DNA of 13,540 bases from Sneathiella sp. (GTDB lineage: Bacteria > Pseudomonadota > Alphaproteobacteria > Sneathiellales > Sneathiellaceae): positions 1 through 13,540 of the forward strand of contig NVRR01000007.1 in NCBI GenBank assembly GCA_002732675.1, in the 5' to 3' direction. This document shows, piece by piece, positions 1 to 7,793 of the stretch. The notes beneath the pieces were generated by a model. The model worked only from the letters and a program-made list of their open reading frames with translations, did no database searches and had not been told where the DNA came from. The translations under genes were made by a program, and so were the position numbers. Position 1 is the stretch's first letter, and the number at the start of each line of letters is the position of its first letter.

Positions 1-181
1 CCCGGCTGAGTTCCGACTGAGCAACGCGCAAGGCTTCATTCGCCTTGGTTTGATCCCCTTCGGCTACGGCAATTTCCACCTTTTTAACAAAGGTGCGGAT
101 ACGGCTGCGGCGGGCCCGGTTGCGTTCAGTGCGGACGTCTGTCTGCCGGATACGCTTGATTGAAGATTTATGATGCGCCAT
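1..181 (-). CDS. rpsT: 30S ribosomal protein S20 (bS20), 3' end cut by the window
   Basis: This is the N-terminal part of ribosomal protein bS20, which binds 16S rRNA early in assembly of the small subunit. The reading frame starts at the ATG at 181-179 (minus strand) and begins [15 protein letters not shown]. It is followed by a very basic helical stretch ([17 protein letters not shown]) and then a helix ending in VAQSELSR, the usual S20 pattern. Sixty codons are present; the full protein is usually about 85-90 residues, so the C-terminal third lies outside the window. An AGGA ribosome-binding site sits about 7 bases before the ATG. The gene has its own strong promoter upstream (220-248) and a short leader with a hairpin. 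It was not in the list of long open frames because it runs off the window edge. Confidence 0.96.
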   Translation of the reverse strand, partial: MAHHKSSIKRIRQTDVRTERNRARRSRIRTFVKKVEIAVAEGDQTKANEALRVAQSELSR

Positions 182-198
182 GACAATCCTGTCTTTTA

Positions 199-216
199 GC
201 TTCGAAATTCGGAAGC
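199..216 (-). promoter_or_regulatory. Small hairpin in the rpsT mRNA leader
   Basis: Read on the minus strand, GCTTC and GAAGC form a 5-base-pair stem around an 8-base loop, with partial extra pairing inside the loop. It lies between the predicted transcription start (about 213) and the rpsT ribosome-binding site, so only its 3' part may be fully inside the transcript. In Escherichia coli, S20 represses translation of its own mRNA. Whether this hairpin has such a role here is a guess. Confidence 0.3.
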
Positions 217-219
217 CGG

Positions 220-248
220 GTTATAACGAGCGAGAAATCTGCCGTCAA
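220..248 (-). promoter_or_regulatory. Candidate sigma-70 promoter of rpsT
   Basis: On the minus strand a -35 box TTGACG (243-248) is followed by an exact 17-base spacer and a -10 box TATAAC (220-225). Each box matches the consensus at five of six positions. Transcription would start near 213, about 30 bases before the rpsT ATG. This is the best promoter match I see in the window, as expected for a ribosomal protein gene. Confidence 0.75.
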
Positions 249-349
249 CAGAAGAATTTGGTTTGATGCCAACTTTCCCATGAAATCCTGAAATCCAGTC
301 ATAAATAAGCGTTTTGAACCGGTTTCCAGGATATTCCACGGTCGGTGTC

Positions 350-1126
350 CTAGCGATTTTTAAATTCCGGCGTCCGCTTCTCTGCGAAGGCCGCCATGCC
401 TTCTTTTTGATCTTCCGTCGCGAAGGTTGAATGGAACAGCCGCCGCTCAAACATGATTCCCTCCCGTAAGGTCGTCTCGTAAGATTTGTTCACACTTTCT
501 TTCGCCATGGTGACGATGGGCCGGGATAAATCGGCAATTTCGCCGGCGACCTTGATAGCCTCGTCTACCAGGTCATCCACGGGCACAATGCGGCTGACCA
601 GCCCGGCGCGCTCTGCTTCCTCGGCGCCCATCATCCGGCCTGTGAGGCACATTTCCATGGCTTTGGATTTGCCAACGAACCGCGTCAGGCGCTGGGTGCC
701 GCCGACGCCAGGAATGGTGCCAAGCTTGATTTCAGGCTGGCCGAACTGAGCGTTGTCGGCGGCCAGAATGAAGTCGCATAACATCGCAATTTCGCAGCCA
801 CCGCCAAGGGCATATCCCGCGACAGCCGCGATAATCGGTTTGCGGCAGGAAGAAATCCGCTGCTCCGTGTCGGCGAAGAAATCGTCCATATAAACGTCTA
901 TAAACGTCTTTGACTTCATTTCCTTGATATCGGCGCCGGCGGCGAAGGCCTTTTTGGAACCGGTCAGGACAATCGCCCCGATATTATCGTCCGCCTCCAA
1001 CGTATCCAGCGCTTCGCGCAATTCCACTAGCAGTTCAGCACAAAGAGCATTCAATGATTCGGGCCGATCCAGACGGATCACGCCAACGCCACCTTTGATG
1101 TCGACGATAATTTGAGAGTAAGCCAT
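350..1126 (-). CDS. Enoyl-CoA hydratase (crotonase family)
   Basis: This 258-residue protein has the usual length of a short-chain enoyl-CoA hydratase, which adds water to trans-2-enoyl-CoA during fatty-acid and amino-acid breakdown in the cytoplasm. The oxyanion-hole segment AAGADIKEM is at residues 62-70. The glycine-rich segment GYALGGGCEIAM is at 104-115, with the first catalytic glutamate at E112. FGQPEIKLGTIPGVGGTQRL (128-147) carries the second catalytic glutamate, E132. Having both glutamates indicates a true hydratase rather than an isomerase-only paralogue. The ATG start follows GGAAAA about 6 bases upstream. The gene lies between mutM and rpsT, its frequent place in alphaproteobacteria, although it has no functional link to either. 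A gap of about 100 bases from mutM and a candidate promoter at 1190-1217 suggest it can be transcribed alone. Chain-length preference cannot be read from the sequence. Confidence 0.93.
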   Translation of the reverse strand: MAYSQIIVDIKGGVGVIRLDRPESLNALCAELLVELREALDTLEADDNIGAIVLTGSKKAFAAGADIKEMKSKTFIDVYMDDFFADTEQRISSCRKPIIAAVAGYALGGGCEIAMLCDFILAADNAQFGQPEIKLGTIPGVGGTQRLTRFVGKSKAMEMCLTGRMMGAEEAERAGLVSRIVPVDDLVDEAIKVAGEIADLSRPIVTMAKESVNKSYETTLREGIMFERRLFHSTFATEDQKEGMAAFAEKRTPEFKNR

Positions 1127-1189
1127 GATGATTTTCCGTTTTTTGATGCCGCGGGGTTCTTCCCGAGGGTTGGTCTGAAATTACCGGTC

Positions 1190-1217
1190 ATTATGTCTGT
1201 GGAAAGATGTTTGTCCA
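1190..1217 (-). promoter_or_regulatory. Candidate promoter of the enoyl-CoA hydratase gene
   Basis: On the minus strand a -35-like TGGACA (1212-1217) and a -10-like CATAAT (1190-1195) are separated by 16 bases. Each matches the sigma-70 consensus at five of six positions. The predicted start lies about 57 bases before the hydratase ATG, in the gap after mutM. This is inferred from sequence match only. Confidence 0.42.
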
Positions 1218-1225
1218 GTGACTAG

Positions 1226-2056
1226 TCAGCGCTGACATTTCGGACAGTAAAAAGTCGAGCGGCCCGATTGCACCAGTCGCGTGACGGTGCCGCTACATTT
1301 GCTGCCAGGGCAGTCATTCCCTGCCTTGTCATAAACAAGAAAGCGGTGCTGGAAATAACCAAGCTCACCGGACGTCTGACTATAGTTCCGCAATGTCGAC
1401 CCACCGGAGGCGATGGCTTCTTCCAATACCGAACGAATTGCGGCGACCAGTGCATCGGCGCGCTTTCCTGTGATTGTGCTGCTTTTGCGTGTTGGCGAGA
1501 TATGGGCGCGGAACAGTGCCTCGCAGGCATATATATTGCCGACACCAGCAACTGTCTTTTGATCCAGAAGCGCCGCCTTGATCGGGGCTTGCCGGTTTTT
1601 CAGCCGTGCCGCCAGTTCCGGTCCGTTAAAGGTGTTGCCGAGAGGTTCGGGGCCGATATGGATGAGCTGTGGATGCGTCTCTATGGCCTCTGTCGAGGTC
1701 AGCATCATAAAGCCAAACCGCCGTGGATCATTATAGCGGACAGTGACCCCTTTTTTTGTTTCAAAAATAACATGATCGTGCTTGTCGAACTCTGCGACCG
1801 GCCCTTGCGTAATACGAAAACTGCCGGACATGCCCAAATGGCCAATCATCACGGTGCCATCCTCCAGGGTCATCAGAATATACTTGGCGCGTCGATGCAG
1901 ACGGGTAATTTTCTTCGCCGTCAAGGCCTCCGCGAAGCCTTCCTCGAACGGAAAGCGCAAATTCGCCCGTCTCAACGTGATCTTGGAGAATGTATCGCCG
2001 AGCAGCGCTTGTTCAAGGCCCCGACAAACGGTCTCTACTTCTGGTAATTCTGGCAT
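1226..2056 (-). CDS. mutM: Formamidopyrimidine-DNA glycosylase (8-oxoguanine repair)
   Basis: This bifunctional glycosylase/AP lyase removes 8-oxoguanine and ring-opened purines from DNA in base excision repair. The 276 residues match the family length. The mature N-terminus PELPEVETV supplies the catalytic proline P2 and glutamate E3. The conserved lysine is K58 in LHRRAKYIL. The helix-two-turn-helix region includes LLDQKTVAGVGNIYACEALF (about 163-182). The C-terminal zinc finger has cysteines 249, 254, 271 and 274, and R266 in QSGRSTFYC is the DNA-probing arginine. The first cysteine pair is spaced C-x4-C rather than the C-x2-C of E. coli. The start is fixed by MPELPEVE, although no strong ribosome-binding site precedes it. 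The gene diverges from ubiE across 91 bases and is the first of the minus-strand set mutM-hydratase-rpsT. Confidence 0.97.
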   Translation of the reverse strand: MPELPEVETVCRGLEQALLGDTFSKITLRRANLRFPFEEGFAEALTAKKITRLHRRAKYILMTLEDGTVMIGHLGMSGSFRITQGPVAEFDKHDHVIFETKKGVTVRYNDPRRFGFMMLTSTEAIETHPQLIHIGPEPLGNTFNGPELAARLKNRQAPIKAALLDQKTVAGVGNIYACEALFRAHISPTRKSSTITGKRADALVAAIRSVLEEAIASGGSTLRNYSQTSGELGYFQHRFLVYDKAGNDCPGSKCSGTVTRLVQSGRSTFYCPKCQR

Positions 2057-2147
2057 GGCGGGACAGTAGCCTTAAATTGATGCTTGCGCTATGCTCTTAT
2101 TTCGACGAAACAAAGACCGTTATTTCAACTAATGAAGTCGGGTTCCC

Positions 2148-2909
2148 ATGGCCGCATCGGACAATTCATCAGACAGTACTCATTTCGGGTTCAAACAGGT
2201 TCCTAAGCAGGAGAAAGTAAATCTCGTGCGCGACGTGTTTAACAGCGTCGCGGGCAGCTATGACCTGATGAATGATCTGATGAGCGGCGGTGTCCATCGG
2301 CTGTGGAAGGCGGCCATGATTGACTGGCTGATGCCACGGCCAGGCCAGCATCTGCTGGATGTCGCGGGCGGGACCGGCGATATCGCCTTTCGCTTCCTCG
2401 ACCGGGTTAAGGGCGAGGGATTGGTCACTGTCCTCGATATCAATCATGCCATGCTGTCTGTTGGTCAGGACCGGGCCATTGATCAGGGGCGGCTGGAGGG
2501 TCTTGAATGGGTCAATGGTGATGCGCAGTCGCTGCCGCTCCCTGATAAATCTGTCGATGCCTATACGATTGCGTTCGGGATCCGGAATGTCACAGATATC
2601 CCTCTGGCTCTTCGGGAAGCGCGGCGGGTTTTGAAAACCGGTGGACGGTTTATGTGCCTTGAATTCAGTAAAGTCTCTGCTCCGGTCCTGAAGGAGTTCT
2701 ATGATTTCTACTCCTTTAAGCTGTTGCCGGAAATTGGCGGACTGGTAGCGAAAGACAAACCCTCCTATGAATATCTAGTAGAGAGTATTCGCCAGTTCCC
2801 GGATGCCGACACCTTTGCCGGGATGTTGATGGAGGCCGGGTTTCACCAGGCTAAATACCGCAAGCTGTCTGGCGGGATCGCGGCGCTGCATTCTGCCTGG
2901 CGGCTATAG
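2148..2909 (+). CDS. ubiE: Ubiquinone/menaquinone C-methyltransferase UbiE
   Basis: UbiE is an S-adenosylmethionine-dependent C-methyltransferase of ubiquinone (and menaquinone) synthesis, acting on the 2-polyprenyl-6-methoxybenzoquinol ring. The 253 residues show the family signature YDLMNDLMSGGVHRLWK (38-54) and the SAM-binding motif I LLDVAGGTGDIAFRF (69-83). A second SAM contact lies around the acidic loop VLDINHAML (95-103). GDAQSLPLPD is at 124-133, and RVLKTGGRFMCLEFS (160-174) precedes YDFYSFKLLPEIG (185-197). The ATG start gives an N-terminus of about 20 variable residues before the conserved region, normal for alphaproteobacterial members. No clear Shine-Dalgarno sequence is seen. 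ubiB begins 14 bases after the stop, so the two are almost certainly one operon. Because ubiquinone is the usual quinone in alphaproteobacteria, ubiquinone synthesis is the likely role. Confidence 0.97.
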   Translation: MAASDNSSDSTHFGFKQVPKQEKVNLVRDVFNSVAGSYDLMNDLMSGGVHRLWKAAMIDWLMPRPGQHLLDVAGGTGDIAFRFLDRVKGEGLVTVLDINHAMLSVGQDRAIDQGRLEGLEWVNGDAQSLPLPDKSVDAYTIAFGIRNVTDIPLALREARRVLKTGGRFMCLEFSKVSAPVLKEFYDFYSFKLLPEIGGLVAKDKPSYEYLVESIRQFPDADTFAGMLMEAGFHQAKYRKLSGGIAALHSAWRL

Positions 2910-2923
2910 GGGAGCCAATTACT

Positions 2924-4534
2924 TTGATCCGGATCCTGAATAACTGCTTTCGGCTTCTTTTTATCGCCCGAACTCTGGCGCGTCATGACGCCTTGTTCTT
3001 CCTCGATGACTTTGACCGACTTCCCTTTTACATTAAGCTGGGACGGAAGTTCTTTCCGATTTTCGCTATCGGGGCCAGCAGAAACCCGGATCTTCGGGAT
3101 GGTCAGCGGCTCGCCAATGCATTGCAGGAGTTGGGACCAAGTTTTATCAAGCTAGGACAGGCGCTGTCTGTTCGCTCCGATCTTCTCGGGGAAGAACGGG
3201 CGCAGGATTTAGGCAATCTTCGGGATAATCTGCCGCCTTTCCCGTTTGAAAAGGCGCGCGAAACCATCGAATATGAACTGCAAAAGCCGCTGGAAGAACT
3301 GTTCACGGAGTTTGACTCGGAGCCCGTTGCCGCAGCCTCCATCGCCCAGGTGCATTTCGCCAAGGTTCGGGAAACCATCGCCGCGCCGACGGCGGAAGAT
3401 CCCGACGCCACAGCGGAAATCGAGACAGAAGTCGCCGTTAAAATCCTGCGCCCCGGGATTGAAAAGGCGTTTGAGACGGATGTGCAGTTGTTTTTCTGGC
3501 TAGCAGGCCTCGCCGAACGCTATCAGCCCGGATTTCGTCGATTGCGGCTGATTAAAATCGTCGAGACCATGGCCGATTCCATTGAGTTGGAGATGGATCT
3601 TCGGCTGGAAGCTGCGGCGGCGTCTGAAATGGCGGAAAACTTCGCCGATGATCCGGAATTCAGCGTGCCGGAGATTGACTGGCAACGCACGGCACAACGG
3701 GTCATGACGCAAAGCCGGATTAACGGTATCAGTATCTCTGATAAAAGCGCCTTGATTGCGGCTGGCTATGATCTTGACGCCCTTGCTTCCAATGTTATCC
3801 GGGTGTTTCTTCATCAGGTGCTACGGGACGGCTTTTTCCATGCCGATATGCATCATGGCAACCTGTTTGTGGGGGAGGGTGGAAAGCTTGTCGCCGTCGA
3901 TTTCGGCATTATGGGCCGCATGGACAGGGATACACGGCTGTTTATGGCGGAAATGCTGTACGCCTTCCTTACCGGTAATTATCGCCGCGCTGCCGAGGTT
4001 CATTTCGAAGCCGGATATGTGCCCGCCCATAAATCGCTGGACAGCTTCGCCCAGGCCTGTCGGTCCATCGGCGAGCCTATTCTGGGCCGCCCGGTCAATG
4101 AAATTTCCATTGCCCGGTTGCTGGTGCAGCTTTTCCAGATCACGGAAACCTTTGATATGGAAACCCAGCCACAGCTTCTATTGCTGCAGAAAACCATGGT
4201 GACCGCGGAAGGCGTTGCCCAGAGTCTGCAGACGAATATCAATTTCTGGGAGGTGGCGCAGCCCATCGTCGCTCATTGGATGCGGGAGAATATGGGCCCG
4301 GAGGCGCAGGTCGCTCAGGTCGTGAATGACGGTTTTGAACTTCTGAAAAAAATCCCCGCCATCGTCAACAAGGCTGACCGGATCCTGACCGAGCTTGAAG
4401 ATCGCGACGGTGCGGCGGATCAGGCGGCTGATTATCGGGAAAACGACATAAACCCAAAGGCCCGCAATCTGTATCTCGCCACGGGCGCCCTGCTCGGCGC
4501 CCTCGCCGCCTATTTGTTGATGCTGGCACTTTAG
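2924..4534 (+). CDS. ubiB: UbiB, atypical kinase/ATPase of ubiquinone synthesis
   Basis: UbiB belongs to the ABC1/ADCK/UbiB protein-kinase-like family, whose members are ATPases that support ubiquinone synthesis at the inner membrane. The 536-residue protein carries the family KxGQ motif in FIKLGQALSVRSD (74-86) and the alanine-rich loop PVAAASIAQVHFA (134-146). The nucleotide-binding lysine is in VAVKILRPG (170-178). Catalytic-loop residues lie in HADMHHGN (306-313) and the metal-binding DFG in VAVDFGIMGRMD (323-334). The tail is hydrophobic (about 515-536), as expected for membrane anchoring. An acidic, threonine/alanine-rich loop of about 15 residues (around 152-168) lengthens the hairpin before the lysine. 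The start is TTG at 2924, supported by an AGGGGAG ribosome-binding site about 9 bases upstream. It forms a two-gene operon with ubiE. No terminator hairpin is evident after its stop. Confidence 0.96.
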   Translation: MIRILNNCFRLLFIARTLARHDALFFLDDFDRLPFYIKLGRKFFPIFAIGASRNPDLRDGQRLANALQELGPSFIKLGQALSVRSDLLGEERAQDLGNLRDNLPPFPFEKARETIEYELQKPLEELFTEFDSEPVAAASIAQVHFAKVRETIAAPTAEDPDATAEIETEVAVKILRPGIEKAFETDVQLFFWLAGLAERYQPGFRRLRLIKIVETMADSIELEMDLRLEAAAASEMAENFADDPEFSVPEIDWQRTAQRVMTQSRINGISISDKSALIAAGYDLDALASNVIRVFLHQVLRDGFFHADMHHGNLFVGEGGKLVAVDFGIMGRMDRDTRLFMAEMLYAFLTGNYRRAAEVHFEAGYVPAHKSLDSFAQACRSIGEPILGRPVNEISIARLLVQLFQITETFDMETQPQLLLLQKTMVTAEGVAQSLQTNINFWEVAQPIVAHWMRENMGPEAQVAQVVNDGFELLKKIPAIVNKADRILTELEDRDGAADQAADYRENDINPKARNLYLATGALLGALAAYLLMLAL

Positions 4535-4560
4535 GTTAGCCATATGTGTATAAATTTAAC

Positions 4561-4589
4561 TTGCACTAATTTGCTCTGCTAATTATCTT
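4561..4589 (+). promoter_or_regulatory. Candidate promoter of the coaBC-dut operon
   Basis: The gap 4535-4625 is conspicuously A+T-rich compared with its surroundings. It holds TTGCAC (4561-4566), a 17-base spacer and TATCTT (4584-4589), a weak sigma-70-like pair. The transcript would begin near 4596, about 30 bases before coaBC. The same TTGCAC-N17-TAT arrangement occurs upstream of pckA. The match is modest, so other start sites in this stretch are possible. Confidence 0.35.
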
Positions 4590-4628
4590 ATTCACATAAA
4601 AGAATAGTAAAATAGACAGGACTACTTG

Positions 4629-5867
4629 GTGACAGATATCGCAGCGACAGAAGAAACGGCAGGAAAGTCTGTCCTGCTGATTATCGGCGGCGGGATTGCC
4701 GCCTATAAATCGCTGGAACTGATCCGGCTTTTGTCTAAACAAGGCATTCGCTGTCGTTGTATCCTGACCAAAGCCGCCGAGGAATTTATCACTCCTTTAT
4801 CCGTCGCATCGTTAAGCGGCGAAAAAGCCTATACGGACCTTTTCTCGCTCACCGATGAGGCCGAAATGGGCCATATCCAGTTATCCCGGAGTGCCGATCT
4901 GGTGGTTGTCGCCCCGGCCACGGCGGATTTGATGGCAAAAATGGCCAGTGGCCTGGCGAATGATCTGGCGACAACGGCTTTGCTCGCAACGGATAAGCCG
5001 GTGATGATTGCACCTGCCATGAATGTGCGGATGTGGCAGCACCCGGCGACGGCACGCAATATGGAAACCCTTAAATCCGATGGCGTGATGGTCGTTGGAC
5101 CCGACGACGGGGATATGGCCTGCGGTGAATTTGGGCCGGGGCGGTTGTCGGAACCGGGCGAAATTGCCGCAAAGATCAAAGCTTTTTTTGATCAAGGTTC
5201 CGAAAAGCCTCTCCGGGGGCGCAAAATTCTTGTGACTGCCGGGCCAACCCATGAACCGATTGATCCGGTACGATATATTGCCAATCGATCGTCGGGAAAA
5301 CAGGGTTATGCCATCGCTGCGGCGCTGGCGGGCCTCGGTGCAGAGGTGACACTGGTCTCTGGTCCGACACAGCTTGGCCCACCCGCCGGGGTTACGCGTC
5401 AGAATGTGGAATCGGCGAAAGATATGCTGGCGGCCTGCGAGCAGGCATTGCCCGTCGATGCGGCGATATTTGCGGCCGCCGTCGCTGACTGGCGCATTGA
5501 TAATGAAGCGGCGCAAAAGATCAAAAAACAAAATGGTGAGCTTCCCAATCTTTCCTTGGTGGAAAATCCGGATATTCTGGCAACTGTGAGTGCGCTTGGC
5601 GCTGCTCGTCCGGATCTGGTAATCGGATTTGCGGCGGAGACGGAAAATATTATCGAAAACGGCCAGGCCAAGCTTATCAAAAAAGGCTGCGACTGGATTG
5701 TTGCCAATGACGTCGGCACCGGAACGGGAACCTTTGGCGGAGATGACAACCGGGTTTTTCTGTTGCGCATCGATCATGTCGAAGACTGGCCAAAGCAAAG
5801 CAAGCATGAGGTTGCGAACAAACTAGGGGTTCGAATTTCTGAATATTTTCAAGGTAGTACGCAATGA
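4629..5867 (+). CDS. coaBC: Bifunctional phosphopantothenoylcysteine decarboxylase / phosphopantothenate-cysteine ligase
   Basis: CoaBC (Dfp) makes 4'-phosphopantetheine for coenzyme A. The C-terminal CoaB half joins cysteine to phosphopantothenate using CTP, and the N-terminal CoaC half, a flavoprotein, decarboxylates the product. Seen here with GTG-start numbering: the flavin-binding start [19 protein letters not shown] (15-33), H82 in [15 protein letters not shown] (129-136) with N132, and the active-site cysteine C165 in [10 protein letters not shown]. The CoaB half has [20 protein letters not shown] (201-220) with N219, and AVADWR followed by a KIKK lysine cluster near 298-301. The length of 412 residues fits the fused enzyme. 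TTG at 4626 is an alternative start, but GTG at 4629 sits 7 bases from AGGA while TTG sits only 4 away. The stop overlaps the dut ATG (ATGA at 5864-5867), so the two are translationally coupled. Confidence 0.96.
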   Translation: MTDIAATEETAGKSVLLIIGGGIAAYKSLELIRLLSKQGIRCRCILTKAAEEFITPLSVASLSGEKAYTDLFSLTDEAEMGHIQLSRSADLVVVAPATADLMAKMASGLANDLATTALLATDKPVMIAPAMNVRMWQHPATARNMETLKSDGVMVVGPDDGDMACGEFGPGRLSEPGEIAAKIKAFFDQGSEKPLRGRKILVTAGPTHEPIDPVRYIANRSSGKQGYAIAAALAGLGAEVTLVSGPTQLGPPAGVTRQNVESAKDMLAACEQALPVDAAIFAAAVADWRIDNEAAQKIKKQNGELPNLSLVENPDILATVSALGAARPDLVIGFAAETENIIENGQAKLIKKGCDWIVANDVGTGTGTFGGDDNRVFLLRIDHVEDWPKQSKHEVANKLGVRISEYFQGSTQ

Positions 5868-6328
5868 CCGACGTTAAAATAGCTCTTCATCGTCTCCCTC
5901 ATGGACAGGATCTGCCGTTGCCATCGTATGAGACCCGCCAGAGTGCAGGCATGGATCTGAGGGCCGCCGTGGATGCGGATATGGAGATATTACCGGGCGG
6001 TCGGGCGCTGGTGCCGACGGGCTTCAAAATTGCGCTCCCTGACGGCTATGAAGCGCAAATTCGACCGCGCTCCGGTCTTGCCCTCAAGAAAGGCATTACT
6101 CTTCCGAACAGTCCCGGCACAATTGATGCGGATTATCGCGGCGAAGTCGGCATTATCCTGATGAACCTGGGCAACGAGCCTTTTGTGATCGCGCGCGGCG
6201 ACCGCATTGCCCAGATGATCATTGCGCCGGTGACCCAGGCGAGCTGGATTGAGACAGAAGAGCTGGACGAGACCGTGCGCGGCGAAGGCGGTTTTGGCTC
6301 CACCGGCGTCGCAAGTACGGGGAGTTAG
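5864..6328 (+). CDS. dut: Deoxyuridine 5'-triphosphate nucleotidohydrolase (dUTPase)
   Basis: This trimeric dUTPase hydrolyses dUTP to dUMP and pyrophosphate, keeping uracil out of DNA and supplying dUMP for thymidylate. All five family motifs are visible in the 154 residues: AGMDLRA (28-34), [11 protein letters not shown] (68-78), [19 protein letters not shown] (85-103) with catalytic D89 and the uracil-stacking Y91, [12 protein letters not shown] (112-123), and the flexible C-terminal arm [10 protein letters not shown] (139-148). Length is typical for a bacterial enzyme. It overlaps coaBC by four bases (ATGA), and the Rrf2-family gene begins two bases after its stop. The coaBC-dut pairing is common in proteobacteria, although the two enzymes act in different pathways. 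Confidence 0.97.
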   Translation: MTDVKIALHRLPHGQDLPLPSYETRQSAGMDLRAAVDADMEILPGGRALVPTGFKIALPDGYEAQIRPRSGLALKKGITLPNSPGTIDADYRGEVGIILMNLGNEPFVIARGDRIAQMIIAPVTQASWIETEELDETVRGEGGFGSTGVASTGS

Positions 6329-6330
6329 CG

Positions 6331-6783
6331 ATGCTGCATCTACCCAAAAAAATGCTCTATGCGCTGGAGGCGGTGGTTGATATCGCTTTCAACGCGCGAC
6401 CAGACCCTGTGCAGTCAAAGGAAATTACCCAGCGGCAAGACATTCCGCAGCGCTATCTTGAACAGGTCATGCAGCAGCTCGTCCATGCCGGTATTCTAAA
6501 AGGGGTTCGTGGCCCCCGCGGCGGATATCGTCTGGCGCGGGAACGACGACGTATTACCGCGGGCGATGTGATTCGCGGGATTAATGCGGCCGAAGACAGC
6601 AGTGACAAGCAGATTTTCTCCTCCGATATTGGCAAGCAGGTTGTTGGACCGCTGTGGGAGGAGGCGCAATCCGCAATGCTGGCGCAACTTGATTCTGTTA
6701 CCTTAGAAGACCTTTGCCGTCGGGCCAATGCCAATTGCGCCCCCGAAAAGCCGCCCAAAATCAGCGGAAGCTTCGATATTTAG
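6331..6783 (+). CDS. Rrf2-family transcriptional regulator without the IscR cysteine triad
   Basis: This is a 150-residue winged-helix regulator of the Rrf2 family. The N-terminal DNA-binding half shows the family pattern: LPKKMLYALEAVVDIAF (4-20), the recognition region IPQRYLEQVMQQLVHAGIL (38-56), and the wing VRGPRGGYRLAR (59-70). The long dimerisation helix follows from about 100. IscR- and NsrR-type members bind an iron-sulfur cluster through three cysteines near residues 90-106. None is present here, and the only cysteines are C129 and C136 near the C-terminus. It therefore resembles cluster-free members such as CymR, the cysteine regulator of Bacillus, which works with CysK. A GGGGAG ribosome-binding site overlaps the end of dut, and the ATG is two bases after the dut stop. 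cysK follows 36 bases later. A role in sulfur control is inferred from context and the missing cysteines. Confidence 0.9.
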   Translation: MLHLPKKMLYALEAVVDIAFNARPDPVQSKEITQRQDIPQRYLEQVMQQLVHAGILKGVRGPRGGYRLARERRRITAGDVIRGINAAEDSSDKQIFSSDIGKQVVGPLWEEAQSAMLAQLDSVTLEDLCRRANANCAPEKPPKISGSFDI

Positions 6784-6819
6784 GCGGTTATCGCCATTTA
6801 TAGACAAAAGGAAGAAGTC

Positions 6820-7773
6820 ATGAGCAAAAACGCCCCTCGCGGCCATATCTACGACAGCATTATTGACACCGTTGGCGCAACGCCCCTTGTCCGCACGCAG
6901 CGTATCGGAAAAAATACGAAAAGCCAGGCCGATATCCTCCTGAAGCTGGAATTCTTCAATCCGCTAGCCTCTGTTAAGGACCGGATTGCCGTCGCCATGA
7001 TTGAAGCCTTGGAGGATGCGGGCCTAATCAAGGAGAATACCGTCATAATTGAACCTACGTCTGGTAATACCGGCATTGGTCTCGCCTTTGTCTGTGCGGC
7101 CAAGGGATATAAGCTGACCTTGGTCATGCCGGAAAGCATGTCTATCGAGCGGCGCAAAATGCTAAAACTGATGGGGGCCAATCTGGAACTGACGGAAGCC
7201 GCCAAAGGCATGAACGGGGCCATCGCCCGCGCCCAGGAACTGAAAGCCGAAATTGGCGATGCCGTCATCCCGCAACAGTTCGAAAACCCGGCAAACCCCG
7301 CCATTCACAAAGTGACAACGGCGGAGGAAATCCTGGCGGATACGGGCGGTAAGGTCGATGTGGTCGTCATAGGTGTCGGCACCGGCGGGACATTGACCGG
7401 TGTCGGTACGGTTCTCAAAAAGCACGATAGCAACATTAAAATTATCGCAGTCGAGCCCGAAGACAGCCCGGTTCTGTCTGGTGGACAGCCCGGCCCTCAT
7501 AAAATTCAAGGGATTGGCGCCGGTTTTTCGCCCGCCAATCTCGATGAGAGCCTGATTGACGAGGTCTTGACTATTGGTAATGAAACCGCTTTTGAGACGG
7601 CCCGGGCCATCGCACGGGAAGAGGGGATTCCGGTGGGAATTTCCTCCGGGGCGGCCGTTGCCGCGGCGCTCGAAATTGCAGATCGGCCCGAAATGAAGGG
7701 AAAGACCATCGTTGTCATTATCCCATCCTTTGCCGAAAGATATCTGACAACGGCATTGTTTGATGGCATTTAG
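6820..7773 (+). CDS. cysK: Cysteine synthase A (O-acetylserine sulfhydrylase)
   Basis: This PLP-dependent enzyme makes L-cysteine from O-acetylserine and sulfide in the cytoplasm. The 317-residue protein shows the Schiff-base lysine K53 in NPLASVKDR and the substrate-binding loop PTSGNTG (79-85). The phosphate-binding glycine loop [12 protein letters not shown] is at 185-196, and [17 protein letters not shown] at 220-236 is typical of Cys[10 protein letters not shown] (271-279) supplies the serine near the PLP ring nitrogen. The C-terminal cleft that docks the CysE tail appears intact, with the conserved ending [12 protein letters not shown]. Serine acetyltransferase is not in the window. An AGGAAG ribosome-binding site lies 4-5 bases before the ATG. 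It is flanked by the Rrf2-family regulator upstream and a MoeB/ThiF-type gene 20 bases downstream, all on one strand. Confidence 0.95.
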   Translation: MSKNAPRGHIYDSIIDTVGATPLVRTQRIGKNTKSQADILLKLEFFNPLASVKDRIAVAMIEALEDAGLIKENTVIIEPTSGNTGIGLAFVCAAKGYKLTLVMPESMSIERRKMLKLMGANLELTEAAKGMNGAIARAQELKAEIGDAVIPQQFENPANPAIHKVTTAEEILADTGGKVDVVVIGVGTGGTLTGVGTVLKKHDSNIKIIAVEPEDSPVLSGGQPGPHKIQGIGAGFSPANLDESLIDEVLTIGNETAFETARAIAREEGIPVGISSGAAVAAALEIADRPEMKGKTIVVIIPSFAERYLTTALFDGI

Positions 7774-7793
7774 GATCAGGGTCCTAGCATATT

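Noticed and set aside
317..324. AACCGGTT palindrome downstream of the hydratase gene
   Set aside because: Only eight bases with no loop and no T-run; palindromes of this size are expected by chance.
889..908. Tandem 10-base repeat (TATAAACGTC twice) in the enoyl-CoA hydratase gene
   Set aside because: The reading frame and protein length are normal across it, so it is not a disrupting duplication; two copies alone are not a repeat array.
1140..1175. G+C-rich partial hairpin between mutM and the hydratase gene
   Set aside because: The stem is only four base pairs and no T-run follows on the minus strand, so it does not qualify as a terminator.
1268..2047. 259-codon open frame on the plus strand opposite mutM
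   Set aside because: MutM with all catalytic and zinc residues is on the other strand; this frame shows no domain or ribosome-binding site of its own.
4881..5807. 308-codon open frame on the minus strand inside coaBC
   Set aside because: It lies entirely opposite a clear CoaBC frame, resembles no family I know, and is rich in residues typical of antisense reading of G+C-rich codons.
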